A stretch of DNA of 64,000 bases, from assembly GCF_020819595.1 (NCBI RefSeq), contig NZ_JAJHNP010000017.1, positions 143,715 through 207,714 on the forward strand, written 5' to 3'. Origin of the DNA: Streptomyces barringtoniae. GTDB taxonomy: Bacteria; Actinomycetota; Actinomycetes; Streptomycetales; Streptomycetaceae. The position numbers and the translations under genes were made by a program. Position 1 is the stretch's first letter. Every line of letters starts with the position of its first letter. Shown here piece after piece: positions 25,309 through 33,667 of the stretch. Under the pieces are notes generated by a model. It was not told the DNA's origin. It did not search any database and worked only from the letters and a program-made list of their open reading frames with translations.

Positions 25309-26343
25309 ATGACCGACGTCGAGATCCCGACCGGAACCGCCGCAGCCGAGGCCCGCCGCCCGTCCCGTACACCGGTGAGGGGCCTGCGCACCCGGTCCCG
25401 CGCCACGGCCGGCTCGGGGCGGATGGCGGCCCTGCTGGTCTCCCCGACACTCCTGGTGCTGATGATCGTCGTGCTCTACCCGACGGTCATGGCACTGCGG
25501 GAGTCGTTGTACGGGCCGAAGGGCCTCGACCCGAAGACCGGTTTCATCCGCAGCACCGAGCCGTTCGTCGGGCTGAAGAACTACGCCGACATCCTCGGCG
25601 CCGCCGGGGACCGGTTCTGGAACGCCTTCTGGAACACCACCTTCTTCACCGTCGTCACCGTCGGGCTGGAGACGGTGATCGGCGTGGCCATGGCCCTGAT
25701 CATGCACCGGGCGTTCAGCGGCCGGGCCCTGGTCCGGGCGGGCATCCTCGTCCCCTGGGCGGTGCCCACGGCCATCTCCGCCCTGCTGTGGCGGTGGATC
25801 TTCAACAGCGACGGCATCGCCAACGCCCTGATCGGCCACCAGATCCTGTGGACCACCGAGGGCTTCCACGCCAAGGTCGCGGTCATCGTCGCGGAGGTGT
25901 GGAAGACCGCCCCGTTCATCGGGCTGCTGGTCCTGGCCGGGCTGCAGGTGATCCCGAACGAGGTCTACGAGGCGGCCCGCATCGACGGCGCGAGCGCGCT
26001 GCGCCGGTTCTGGCACATCACGCTGCCCCTGGTGAAGCCGGCGCTGCTGGTGGCGATGCTGTTCCGCTGCATGGATGCACTGCGGATGTTCGACCTGCCG
26101 TACATCCTGATCGGCGCGCAGAAGAACTCCGTGGAAACGCTGTCCATGCTGGCCCAGAACGAGGCGTCCAACGTCCGCTTCGGCCCGGCCTCCGCCTACG
26201 CCGTCCTGCTCTTCCTCTACGTCTTCCTGGTCGCGCTCGCCTTCGTACGGCTGCTGGGCGCCGATCTGGTCGGCGGCACCGCAGGCGGCCGCCGCAAGAG
26301 GACCGGGCTCTGGTTCCCGCGCCGCGCGGAGGTGACGGTATGA
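25309..26343 (+). CDS. alpha-glucoside ABC transporter permease (MalF type)
   Basis: A 344-residue inner-membrane protein with a basic Ala/Arg-rich N-terminus (1-38) and six transmembrane helices. The EAA loop EVYEAARIDGASALRRFWHITLPLVKP (about residues 222-248) contacts the ATPase. It starts 11 bases after the binding-protein stop and overlaps the next permease by four bases. Confidence 0.92.
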   Translation: MTDVEIPTGTAAAEARRPSRTPVRGLRTRSRATAGSGRMAALLVSPTLLVLMIVVLYPTVMALRESLYGPKGLDPKTGFIRSTEPFVGLKNYADILGAAGDRFWNAFWNTTFFTVVTVGLETVIGVAMALIMHRAFSGRALVRAGILVPWAVPTAISALLWRWIFNSDGIANALIGHQILWTTEGFHAKVAVIVAEVWKTAPFIGLLVLAGLQVIPNEVYEAARIDGASALRRFWHITLPLVKPALLVAMLFRCMDALRMFDLPYILIGAQKNSVETLSMLAQNEASNVRFGPASAYAVLLFLYVFLVALAFVRLLGADLVGGTAGGRRKRTGLWFPRRAEVTV

Positions 26344-27191
26344 CAGCCATGACGTCCAGGGGGACCACCGCGAAACGACGCGGCCGGCTGCTGTACGTGG
26401 GGGTCGCCGCGGTGGTGGCCTACTGCCTGGCGCCGTTCTACTGGATGCTGGTCTCCAGCCTGCGCCGCACCTCCGACATCTTCGACACCTCGCTCGTCCC
26501 GTCCCCGGTGTCGTTCGAGAACTACCGTTCGCTGTTCGGCGCCTCCCAGGGGTTCACGAGGGCGCTGCTCAACAGCCTCGTCGTCGCCGGCATCACCACC
26601 GTGCTGGCGCTGCTGCTGGCCACGTTCACCGCCTACGCGATGGCGAGGCTGGAGTTCCGTTTCAAGCGGCTGATACTGACCCTCGTCATCGCCACCTCGA
26701 TGTTCCCGGTGGTGTCGATCGTGGTCCCGCTGCTGAAGCTGTTCACGGACATCGGCTGGATCAACACCTACCAGGCCATGATCGTGCCGAGCATGTCCTT
26801 CGCGCTGCCGCTGGCGGTGTGGAACCTGACCACGTTCTTCCGGCAGATGCCGGACGAGCTGGAGCACGCCGCCATGGTCGACGGCTGCACCCGGGGCCAG
26901 GCCTTCCGCAAGGTCATCATCCCGCTCGCCGCGCCCGGCATCTTCACCACCGCGATCATCACGTTCATCGCGGCGTGGAACGAGTTCCTCATCGCCCTGT
27001 CGATGACCAACCGGCCGGACATGCAGACCGCACCGGTCGCCATCTCCAAGTTCACCGGCGCCACGACGTACGAGACCCCGTTCGGCAGCCAGATGGCCGC
27101 GGGCGTCCTCGTCACGATCCCGCTGGTGGTCATGGTGCTGCTCTTCCAGCGCCGCATCGTCGCCGGCCTGACGGCCGGTGCCGCGAAGTAG
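26340..27191 (+). CDS. alpha-glucoside ABC transporter permease (MalG type)
   Basis: A 283-residue protein with six transmembrane helices. The EAA loop is ELEHAAMVDGCTRGQAFRKVIIPLAAPG (about 177-204). It forms the heterodimeric channel with the MalF-type protein; the ATGA overlap with that gene indicates translational coupling and equal stoichiometry. Confidence 0.92.
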   Translation: MTAMTSRGTTAKRRGRLLYVGVAAVVAYCLAPFYWMLVSSLRRTSDIFDTSLVPSPVSFENYRSLFGASQGFTRALLNSLVVAGITTVLALLLATFTAYAMARLEFRFKRLILTLVIATSMFPVVSIVVPLLKLFTDIGWINTYQAMIVPSMSFALPLAVWNLTTFFRQMPDELEHAAMVDGCTRGQAFRKVIIPLAAPGIFTTAIITFIAAWNEFLIALSMTNRPDMQTAPVAISKFTGATTYETPFGSQMAAGVLVTIPLVVMVLLFQRRIVAGLTAGAAK

Positions 27192-27215
27192 ACCCTCCCA
27201 CCGAGAAGGAACAGC

Positions 27216-28853
27216 ATGCCCGGTACCGCACCCTGGTGGCGCAGCGCCGTCATCTACCAGGTCTACATCCGCAGCTTCGCCGACGGCAACGGTGACGGCA
27301 TCGGCGACATCGCCGGCATCCGCTCCCGCCTGCCGTACCTGAAGTCGCTGGGCGTCGACGCCCTGTGGATCAACCCGTGGTACAAGTCGCCCATGGCGGA
27401 CCACGGTTACGACGTGGCCGACTACCGCGCGATCGACCCGCTGTTCGGCACCGTGGCCGAGGCCGAGCAGCTCATAGAGGAGGCCCACGGGCACGGGATC
27501 CGCATCATCCCCGACATGGTGCCCAACCACACCTCCGACCGGCACGCCTGGTTCCAGGCGGCGCTCGCGGCCGGACCGGGCAGCCCGGAGCGCGAACGGT
27601 ACGTCTTCCGGCCCGGCCGCGGCCCCGACGGCGCCCTGCCGCCCAACGACTGGGTCTCCTCCTTCGGCGGCCCGGCCTGGACCAGGCTGCCCGACGGGGA
27701 GTGGTACCTGCACCTCTTCGCCCCCCAGCAGCCCGACCTGAACTGGCAACACCCCGAGGTGCGGGCCGAGTTCGAGTCGGTCCTGCGGTTCTGGTTCGCC
27801 CGGGGCGTGGACGGCTTCCGCATCGACGTGGCGCACGGCCTGATCAAGCACCCCGAACTGCCCGACCTGCCACCGCGTCCGGCCGGGGTCGGCCGGCGCC
27901 GGCAGCACCTCGACCACCCCCACTGGGACCGCGACGAGGTCCACGAGATCTACCGCGCCTGGCGCAAGGTGGCCGACGAGTTCCCCGGCGACCGGTGCTT
28001 CGTCGCCGAGGCCTGGGCGGACACCCCCGAGCGGCTGGCCGCCTACGTCCGCGCGGACGGCCTGCACACCGCGTTCAACTTCGACTTCCTGATGTCCCGT
28101 TGGGACCCGAAGGACCTGCGCGCGGTCATCGACGACTCCCTCGCCATGCTCGGCGCGGTCGGCGCGCCCGCCACCTGGGTGCTCTCCAACCACGACGTCA
28201 TGCGCCACGTCAGCCGCTACGGCCGCAGCGCGGCCCGGCGCTGGGTGGCCAACGAGCGCTACGAACCCGAAGGCCCCCTCGACCTCGAACTGGGCACCCG
28301 GCGCGCCCGTGCGGCCGCCCTGCTGATGCTCGCCCTGCCCGGCGGCGCCTACGTCTACCAGGGCGAGGAACTCGGCCTGCCCGAGGTCGAGGACCTCCCC
28401 GACTCCGTCCTCCAGGACCCCGTCTGGGAACGCTCCGGCCACACCGACCGCGGCCGCGACGGCTGCCGGGTGCCGATCCCCTGGTCCGGGCGGACGGCAC
28501 CGTACGGCTTCAGTCCCGAGGACGCCTCCGCCGCGCCCTGGCTGCCGCAGCCCGCGGACTGGGCCGCGCGCACCGTCGAGGCGCAGAGCGGCGACCCGAC
28601 CTCCATGCTGGAGCTCTACCGCACCGCCCTGCGCCGGCGCCGCGAGCACCCCGCCCTCGGCGACGGCACCCTCACCTGGCTGGACGCCCCGGCGGGAGTC
28701 CTCGCCTTCCGCCGCGACCCCGGCTTCGTCTGCGTGGTCAACCTCTCCGCCGAGCCTTACCCGCTGCCCGCCCACACCGAGATCCTGCTGTCCGGCGAAC
28801 CCGTCGAGGACGGCTTGCTGGGCCCGGACCAGGCGGTGTGGCTGGCGGTGTAG
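27216..28853 (+). CDS. GH13 alpha-glucosidase
   Basis: A 545-residue cytoplasmic glycoside hydrolase of the oligo-1,6-glucosidase/alpha-glucosidase group. Motifs: GVDALWINPWYKSPMADHGYDV (about 50-70), VPNHTSDRH, DGFRIDVAHG with the nucleophile Asp near 204, CFVAEAW with the acid Glu near 264, and LSNHDVMRH near 325. There is no signal peptide, so it acts on sugars delivered by the upstream importer. GAGAAGGAA precedes the ATG; it is the last gene of the operon. Substrate (maltose, isomaltose, sucrose or trehalose type) is not decidable here. Confidence 0.92.
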   Translation: MPGTAPWWRSAVIYQVYIRSFADGNGDGIGDIAGIRSRLPYLKSLGVDALWINPWYKSPMADHGYDVADYRAIDPLFGTVAEAEQLIEEAHGHGIRIIPDMVPNHTSDRHAWFQAALAAGPGSPERERYVFRPGRGPDGALPPNDWVSSFGGPAWTRLPDGEWYLHLFAPQQPDLNWQHPEVRAEFESVLRFWFARGVDGFRIDVAHGLIKHPELPDLPPRPAGVGRRRQHLDHPHWDRDEVHEIYRAWRKVADEFPGDRCFVAEAWADTPERLAAYVRADGLHTAFNFDFLMSRWDPKDLRAVIDDSLAMLGAVGAPATWVLSNHDVMRHVSRYGRSAARRWVANERYEPEGPLDLELGTRRARAAALLMLALPGGAYVYQGEELGLPEVEDLPDSVLQDPVWERSGHTDRGRDGCRVPIPWSGRTAPYGFSPEDASAAPWLPQPADWAARTVEAQSGDPTSMLELYRTALRRRREHPALGDGTLTWLDAPAGVLAFRRDPGFVCVVNLSAEPYPLPAHTEILLSGEPVEDGLLGPDQAVWLAV

Positions 28854-28878
28854 GGCCGCTCCGTTCTCCGAAGGCGCG

Positions 28879-29340
28879 TCAGTGTGCGTCGCAGACGCCC
28901 TGATGGTGGCCGAGTGCGGTGTCGCGGACCTTCTGGTCGCTCCACGAGGCGAACCGTCGGCGATCGAGCCGCTCGGGCTCCACGAGTAGGTCGCCGGTCT
29001 TCAGAAGCATGTTCGCGAGCTGGCGGCCGACGCCGCCCGCGTGCGTGACCCAGGCCTCGGCGCACCACAGGCCCTCCACCCCGGTCGGCCCGACCAGCGG
29101 GAGTTCGTCCGGGGTCAGCGCGAACACGCCGTTGAGCCGCCGCCCCAGCGGCGCCGACCGGAAGGCCGGCACGAGGGGGGCGGCTTCACGGAGGGCGGCA
29201 CCGAAGCCGGTCTCCCGGAAGGGGGGTTCGGCGGAGGCGAGCGCGGCTGACGGGTCCAGCGGGAGCGGTGCACGCCCACGACTCGCCCGTCCTGCATCTC
29301 CAGCGCGCGCACGGGCGTGCCGAAAAGACCGCACCCGGTC
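28879..29340 (-). pseudogene. remnant of an FAD-dependent (D-amino-acid/sarcosine oxidase-type) oxidoreductase
   Basis: The minus strand encodes a clear C-terminal piece of a DAO-fold oxidoreductase (GVFALTPDELPLVGPTG, then CAEAWVTHAGGVGRQLANML, up to the stop at 28879). Upstream, the homology shifts frame: MQDGRVVGVHRSRW is read in another frame (about 29250-29300). The N-terminal FAD-binding GxGxxG half is missing altogether. So the gene is truncated and frameshifted, and probably not functional. Its left end abuts the GH13 operon with only 25 bases between stops. Confidence 0.72.
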
Positions 29341-29435
29341 CGTCATGGACGCCGTGTTCGGCGGCCTGCGGACCGGGTGCGGACAGGGAGGCGCTGCGAT
29401 CAAAGAAACCGCAGGTCAGAAGGCGTAGGAAAAGA

Positions 29436-29831
29436 TCAGGCCTTCTTGGTCTCCCAGAAGATCTTGTCGATCTGGGCGATGTAGTCCAGCGCCTTCTGGC
29501 CCGTCGCCGGGTCGGTGGACGCCTTGGCGGCCGAGAGGGCCTTCAGGGTGTCGTTGACCAGCTGGTGCAGCTCCGGGTACTTCTCGAAGTGCGGGGCCTT
29601 GAAGTAGTCGCTCCAGAGCACGGAGACGTGGTGCTTGGCGAGCTCCGCGCGCTGCTCCTTGATGACGGTGGCACGCGCCTGGTAGTGGGGGTCGTCGTTG
29701 CCGGCCATCTTCTCCTGGACGGCCTTCACCGACTCCGCCTCGATGCGGGCCTGGGCCGGGTCGTACACGCCGCAGGGCAGGTCGCAGTGGGCGCTGACCT
29801 TGACCTTGGGGGCAAACAGGCGGGAAAGCAT
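29436..29831 (-). CDS. sodN: nickel superoxide dismutase SodN (precursor)
   Basis: A 131-residue precursor of NiSOD. A 14-residue leader MLSRLFAPKVKVSA is removed to expose the nickel hook HCDLPCGVYDP, in which His15, Cys16 and Cys20 (mature His1, Cys2, Cys6) bind Ni. The rest is the four-helix bundle that forms a hexamer. It detoxifies superoxide in the cytoplasm. AGGAAGGA lies before the ATG. The processing protease gene sodX is divergent 145 bases away. In S. coelicolor sodN expression rises with nickel and its mRNA is targeted by a small RNA from sodF; no such site was checked here. Confidence 0.97.
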   Translation of the reverse strand: MLSRLFAPKVKVSAHCDLPCGVYDPAQARIEAESVKAVQEKMAGNDDPHYQARATVIKEQRAELAKHHVSVLWSDYFKAPHFEKYPELHQLVNDTLKALSAAKASTDPATGQKALDYIAQIDKIFWETKKA

Positions 29832-29976
29832 GGAGCATTCCTTCCTCGTGATCGTCTTCTCAGGTGCGACATTACTCCCTGAGGAAGGCGATTTCTCGGG
29901 TGCCCCCTAGGGCTTAGGACAAAAGTCCAGGGTCAGACTGAGACTGGTGGAGGAACGGACCGGGGAGGTGCCGGGG

Positions 29977-30411
29977 ATGCCGGAGCTGTCGCAGGAGACC
30001 GAGCGGGGGAGGACCGTGGCGCCGTTCGGGGTGGCGGAAGTGACCGGGCCGTCCATGGTGCCCACGCTCCGTCACGGGGACCTGCTGCTCGTGCAGTACG
30101 GCGCGTCGGTCAGGGCGGGGGACGTCGTGGTCCTGCGGCATCCGTTCCAGCAGGACCTGCTCGTCGTCAAGCGGGCCGTGGAGCGCCGCGAGGGCGGCTG
30201 GTGGGTGCTCGGGGACAACCCGTACGCGGGCGGGGACAGCACGGACTACGGCGTCGTACCCGACGAGCTCGTCCTCGGGCGCGCGCGCTTCCGGTACCGG
30301 CCGCGGCCCGCCGGTCAGCGCTCGCCGCTGGCGCTGGTGCGCTGGGCGCTCTCGGCGGCGAGGCCGCTGCTGCCCGACCGGTCGGCCTCCAGGCGCTTGC
30401 GGGCCCGGTAG
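29977..30411 (+). CDS. sodX: SodX, nickel-SOD maturation protease (S24/S26-like)
   Basis: A 144-residue signal-peptidase-like serine protease without a membrane anchor. The catalytic Ser is in EVTGPSMVPTLRHGD and the Lys in DLLVVKRAVERREGGWWVLGDNPYAGGDS, the S26 Ser-Lys pattern. It removes the SodN leader before nickel insertion. GGGGAGG supports the ATG at 29977 over an in-frame GTG at 29947. Its last 97 bases overlap the 3' end of the opposing CGNR gene. Confidence 0.93.
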   Translation: MPELSQETERGRTVAPFGVAEVTGPSMVPTLRHGDLLLVQYGASVRAGDVVVLRHPFQQDLLVVKRAVERREGGWWVLGDNPYAGGDSTDYGVVPDELVLGRARFRYRPRPAGQRSPLALVRWALSAARPLLPDRSASRRLRAR

Positions 30412-30941
30412 GCGGCCACGTTCGCGCGGGTCGCGCAGCGGTCGGAGCAGTAGCGCCGGGAGCGGTTGGTGGAGGTGTCGAGGTAGGCGTTGCGGCAGGG
30501 GGCCGCCTCGCACAGGCCGAGGCGGTCGACGCCGTACTCGGTGAGGTGGAAGGCCAGGCCCATCGCGGCGATCGCCGCGTAGCCCGCAGTGGCGTTCGAC
30601 GGGTGGTCGGCCAGGTGCATGTGCCACAGCGGGCGGCCGTCCTCGTCCCGGTGGTCGTGGCCCGAGATCTGCGGCGACACCGGGAACTCCAGCAGGAGTG
30701 AGTTCAGGAGGTCGACGGCCAGCGTCTCGTCGCCCTCGTCCGCCGCTTCGAAGACGGCGCGCAGACGGGCGCGCACCGAGCGGAAGCGCGTGACGTCGGC
30801 GTCGGTGGCGCGGCGGGCCGCCGACATGTCACCGAACAGGTCGCGGACGGCCTCGACCGAGGTCAGCGAGTCCTTGCCCCGGGCCGGTTCCTCGCTGTTG
30901 ACGAGACGGACGGCGTAATCCGAGTAATAGGCCAGTTCCAC
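30315..30941 (-). CDS. CGNR zinc-finger transcriptional regulator-like protein
   Basis: A 208-residue protein. The N-terminal ABATE-type alpha-helical domain (about 1-130) is followed by a C-terminal zinc finger with four cysteines (LCEAAPCRNAYLD, then RYCSDRCATRANVAAYRARKR), which is the CGNR motif with the N-R pair kept in CRNAY. It is thought to be a stress-linked regulator with an unknown ligand. The GTG start has AAGGA upstream. The 3' end lies antisense to the end of sodX for 97 bases, so the two mRNAs could pair. Confidence 0.87.
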   Translation of the reverse strand: MELAYYSDYAVRLVNSEEPARGKDSLTSVEAVRDLFGDMSAARRATDADVTRFRSVRARLRAVFEAADEGDETLAVDLLNSLLLEFPVSPQISGHDHRDEDGRPLWHMHLADHPSNATAGYAAIAAMGLAFHLTEYGVDRLGLCEAAPCRNAYLDTSTNRSRRYCSDRCATRANVAAYRARKRLEADRSGSSGLAAESAQRTSASGER

Positions 30942-31038
30942 TTGTAGTCCTTACGGGGGCGCTTTATGGTCGTGTCTGCGGTCGGGTAACAGCCGGTCGT
31001 GCTTCCAGGGTATTACGCAGACAAGGGGGACAGACATC

Positions 31039-31797
31039 ATGACGATGAGCACGGGCACCGACTGGGCCGCCTGGCAGGAGAGCTGGGACCGGCAGCAGGA
31101 GTGGTACATGCCGGACCGGGAGGAGCGGTTCCGGATCATGCTCGACATGGTCGAGGCGCTGGTCGGCACGGCGCCGCGCGTCCTCGACCTCGCCTGCGGC
31201 ACCGGCAGCATCACCGCCCGGCTGCTGCAGCGCTTCCCGGAGGCCACCAGCACCGGCGTCGACCTCGACCCGGCCCTGCTCGCCATCGCCCGCGGCACCT
31301 TCGACGGCGAGGAGCGGGTCTCCTTCGTCACCGCCGACCTCAAGGACCGCGACTGGCCGGCGAAGCTGCCGTACGACTCCTACGACGCCGTCCTGACCGC
31401 CACGGCCCTGCACTGGCTGCACAGCGAACCCCTCGCGGCCCTCTACGGTCAGGTCGCGGAGCTGGTCCGCGACGGCGGTGTCTTCATGAACGCGGACCAC
31501 ATGATCGACGACAGCACGCCCCGGATCAACGCGGCCGAGCGCGCCCAGCGGCACGCCCGCATGGATCAGGCCAAACGCGACGGTGCCCTGGACTGGGCCG
31601 AATGGTGGCAGCTCGCGGCGCAGGACCCCGTCCTCGCCGAGCCCACCGCCCGCCGCTTCGAGATCTACGGCGAGCACGCCGACGGGGACACGCCCTCGGC
31701 CGCCTGGCACGCGCGCACGCTGCTGGCGCGCGGCTTCACCGAGGCCCGGCCGGTGTGGTGCTCGCCGTCGGACACGCTGCTGCTCGCCGTCAAGTAG
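31039..31797 (+). CDS. class I SAM-dependent methyltransferase
   Basis: A 252-residue enzyme. Motif I is VLDLACGTGSITARLL (about 47-62), followed by GVDLDPALLAIARG (motif II acidic residue) and AVLTATALHWLHSEPL, a pattern shared with trans-aconitate methyltransferase-like proteins. The substrate is unknown. AGGGGGA precedes the ATG at 31039; a second ATG two codons on is possible. It is monocistronic, with a strong terminator after it. Confidence 0.88.
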   Translation: MTMSTGTDWAAWQESWDRQQEWYMPDREERFRIMLDMVEALVGTAPRVLDLACGTGSITARLLQRFPEATSTGVDLDPALLAIARGTFDGEERVSFVTADLKDRDWPAKLPYDSYDAVLTATALHWLHSEPLAALYGQVAELVRDGGVFMNADHMIDDSTPRINAAERAQRHARMDQAKRDGALDWAEWWQLAAQDPVLAEPTARRFEIYGEHADGDTPSAAWHARTLLARGFTEARPVWCSPSDTLLLAVK

Positions 31798-31810
31798 GCG
31801 GGCATGTGCG

Positions 31811-31840
31811 AGGGGCGGTACGGGAGTCCGTACCGCCCCT
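31811..31840. terminator. bidirectional terminator, 13-bp perfect stem
   Basis: AGGGGCGGTACGG pairs perfectly with CCGTACCGCCCCT around a GAGT loop. It lies between the converging methyltransferase and ABC ATPase genes, 14 and 12 bases from their stops, and has no long T tract on either side. Confidence 0.85.
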
Positions 31841-31851
31841 TCCCGGCGCGG

Positions 31852-32658
31852 TCAGAGAACCTTCGACAGGAACGACTGCGTCCGCTCGTGCTGAGGGTTC
31901 GTCAGGACGTCGCGCGGATGGCCCGATTCGACCACCACGCCCTCGTCCATGAACACCAGACTGTCGCCCACCTCGCGGGCGAAGCCCATCTCGTGGGTGA
32001 CGACTACCATGGTCATGCCGGACTCGGCGAGGTCCCGCATGACGTCCAGGACGTCACCGACGAGCTCCGGGTCCAGGGCCGAGGTCGGCTCGTCGAACAG
32101 CATCAGCTTCGGGTCCATCGCCAGGGCCCGGGCGATCGCCACCCGCTGCTGCTGGCCGCCGGAGAGCTGCGAGGGGTAGTGCCCGGCCCGGTCGGCCAGA
32201 CCCACGCGCTCCAGCAGCTGCATGGCCCGCTCCCGGGCCTGCGCCTTGTTCACGCCCTTGACCTGCACCGGCGCCTCCATGACGTTCTCCAGCGCCGTCA
32301 TGTGCGGGAACAGGTTGAAGCGCTGGAAGACCATGCCGATGTCCCGGCGCTTCATGGCGACCTCGCGGTCGCGCAGTTCGTACAGCTTGTCGCCCTGCTG
32401 GCGGTAGCCGACCAGCTCGCCGTCGACGTACAGCCGGCCGGCGTTGATCTTCTCCAGGTGGTTGATGCACCGCAGGAACGTCGACTTGCCGGAGCCGGAG
32501 GGGCCGATCAGGCAGAACACCTCGCCCGGCCTCACCTCCAGGTCGATGCCCTTGAGCACCTCGACATGGCCGAAGGACTTGTGCACGCCCTGCGCCCTGA
32601 CCATGGGGACCGCGCCCCGGGGCGGGGTGTCCTGCGTCTTGCTCAGCTTGCCGGTCAT
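31852..32658 (-). CDS. polar amino-acid ABC transporter, ATP-binding protein
   Basis: A 268-residue GlnQ-type ATPase. Walker A GPSGSGKST (about 52-60), Q-loop MVFQRFNLFPHM, signature LSGGQQQRVAIARAL, Walker B MLFDEPTSALD and the H-loop VTHEM are all intact. It energises uptake of a polar amino acid. Its ATG overlaps the permease stop (ATGA). Last gene of the three-gene unit. Confidence 0.93.
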   Translation of the reverse strand: MTGKLSKTQDTPPRGAVPMVRAQGVHKSFGHVEVLKGIDLEVRPGEVFCLIGPSGSGKSTFLRCINHLEKINAGRLYVDGELVGYRQQGDKLYELRDREVAMKRRDIGMVFQRFNLFPHMTALENVMEAPVQVKGVNKAQARERAMQLLERVGLADRAGHYPSQLSGGQQQRVAIARALAMDPKLMLFDEPTSALDPELVGDVLDVMRDLAESGMTMVVVTHEMGFAREVGDSLVFMDEGVVVESGHPRDVLTNPQHERTQSFLSKVL

Positions 32659-33620
32659 GCGCTCACCGCTCCCTTCGGACGGCCCAGGGAGAACATGTTC
32701 GCCCTTACCCTCTGCCACGGGGTCGGCGGCAGCTGGCGGCTGGAGCCGCGGGCGTAGTGGCGCTCGATGTAGTACTGGCCGACGCTCAGCACCGAGGTCA
32801 TGATCAGGTACCAGGCTGCGGCGAGGAAGTACATCTCCACCGGGGCACCGGAGTTCTGGCCGATGTCCTGGGCGTAGCGGAACAGCTCGGGGTACTGGAC
32901 GGCCGCCACGAGCGAGGTCGTCTTCAGCATGTTGATGACCTCGTTGCCGGTCGGCGGCACGATCACCCGCATCGCCTGCGGGATGATCACCCGGCGCAGG
33001 GTCCTGCCGTGGCTCATGCCCAGCGCGTGGGCCGCCTCGGTCTGGCCCTCGTCCACCGCGAGCAGGCCCGCCCGGCAGATCTCGGCCATGTACGCCGCCT
33101 CGTTCAGGCCCAGGCCGAGCAGCGCCGTCAGCAGCGGCGTCATGAAGTTCGACCAGTAGTCCTTGTAGAGCGGCATCAGGTTGATGTACTCGAAGACCAG
33201 GCCCAGGTTGAACCACAGGAACAGCTGGACCAGGACCGGGGTGCCGCGGAAGAACCAGATGTAGAACCAGGCGATGGACGAGGTCACCGGGTTCTTCGAC
33301 AGCCGCATCACGGCGAGGACGATGCCGCCGACGATACCGATCAGCATCGACAGGACCGTCAGCATGAGGGTCTTGTAGACACCGGTCGTGATCCGGTGGT
33401 CGAAGAAGTACTCCGGCACCGCATGCCAGTTGATCCTGCCCTGGCTGAAGGCGTAGATGATCGCCACGAGGATGCCGATGGCGATGAGGGCGGATATGTA
33501 CCGCCCGTAGTGCCGGACCGGGACGGCCCGGATGGCCTCCGGGCCGCCGGCCGGGGCAGCGGGGCCTTCCCCGGCGCTCTTCCCGGCGCCCTCCCCGGCC
33601 GTCTTCTCGATGTCAGTCAC
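32655..33620 (-). CDS. polar amino-acid ABC transporter, permease
   Basis: A 321-residue HisM/GlnP-type permease. After a disordered Ala/Gly/Glu N-terminus (1-45) come about five helices with the family EAA loop ALGMSHGRTLRRVIIPQAMRVIVPP (about 225-250). A single permease gene implies a homodimeric channel. The GTG start has GAGAGG upstream; it follows the binding protein by 47 bases. Confidence 0.91.
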   Translation of the reverse strand: MTDIEKTAGEGAGKSAGEGPAAPAGGPEAIRAVPVRHYGRYISALIAIGILVAIIYAFSQGRINWHAVPEYFFDHRITTGVYKTLMLTVLSMLIGIVGGIVLAVMRLSKNPVTSSIAWFYIWFFRGTPVLVQLFLWFNLGLVFEYINLMPLYKDYWSNFMTPLLTALLGLGLNEAAYMAEICRAGLLAVDEGQTEAAHALGMSHGRTLRRVIIPQAMRVIVPPTGNEVINMLKTTSLVAAVQYPELFRYAQDIGQNSGAPVEMYFLAAAWYLIMTSVLSVGQYYIERHYARGSSRQLPPTPWQRVRANMFSLGRPKGAVSA

Positions 33621-33667
33621 GGATGTTGCCTCTCGGTGGCCGCTTCTGCCTCTGCTGCTTCCGCGGG

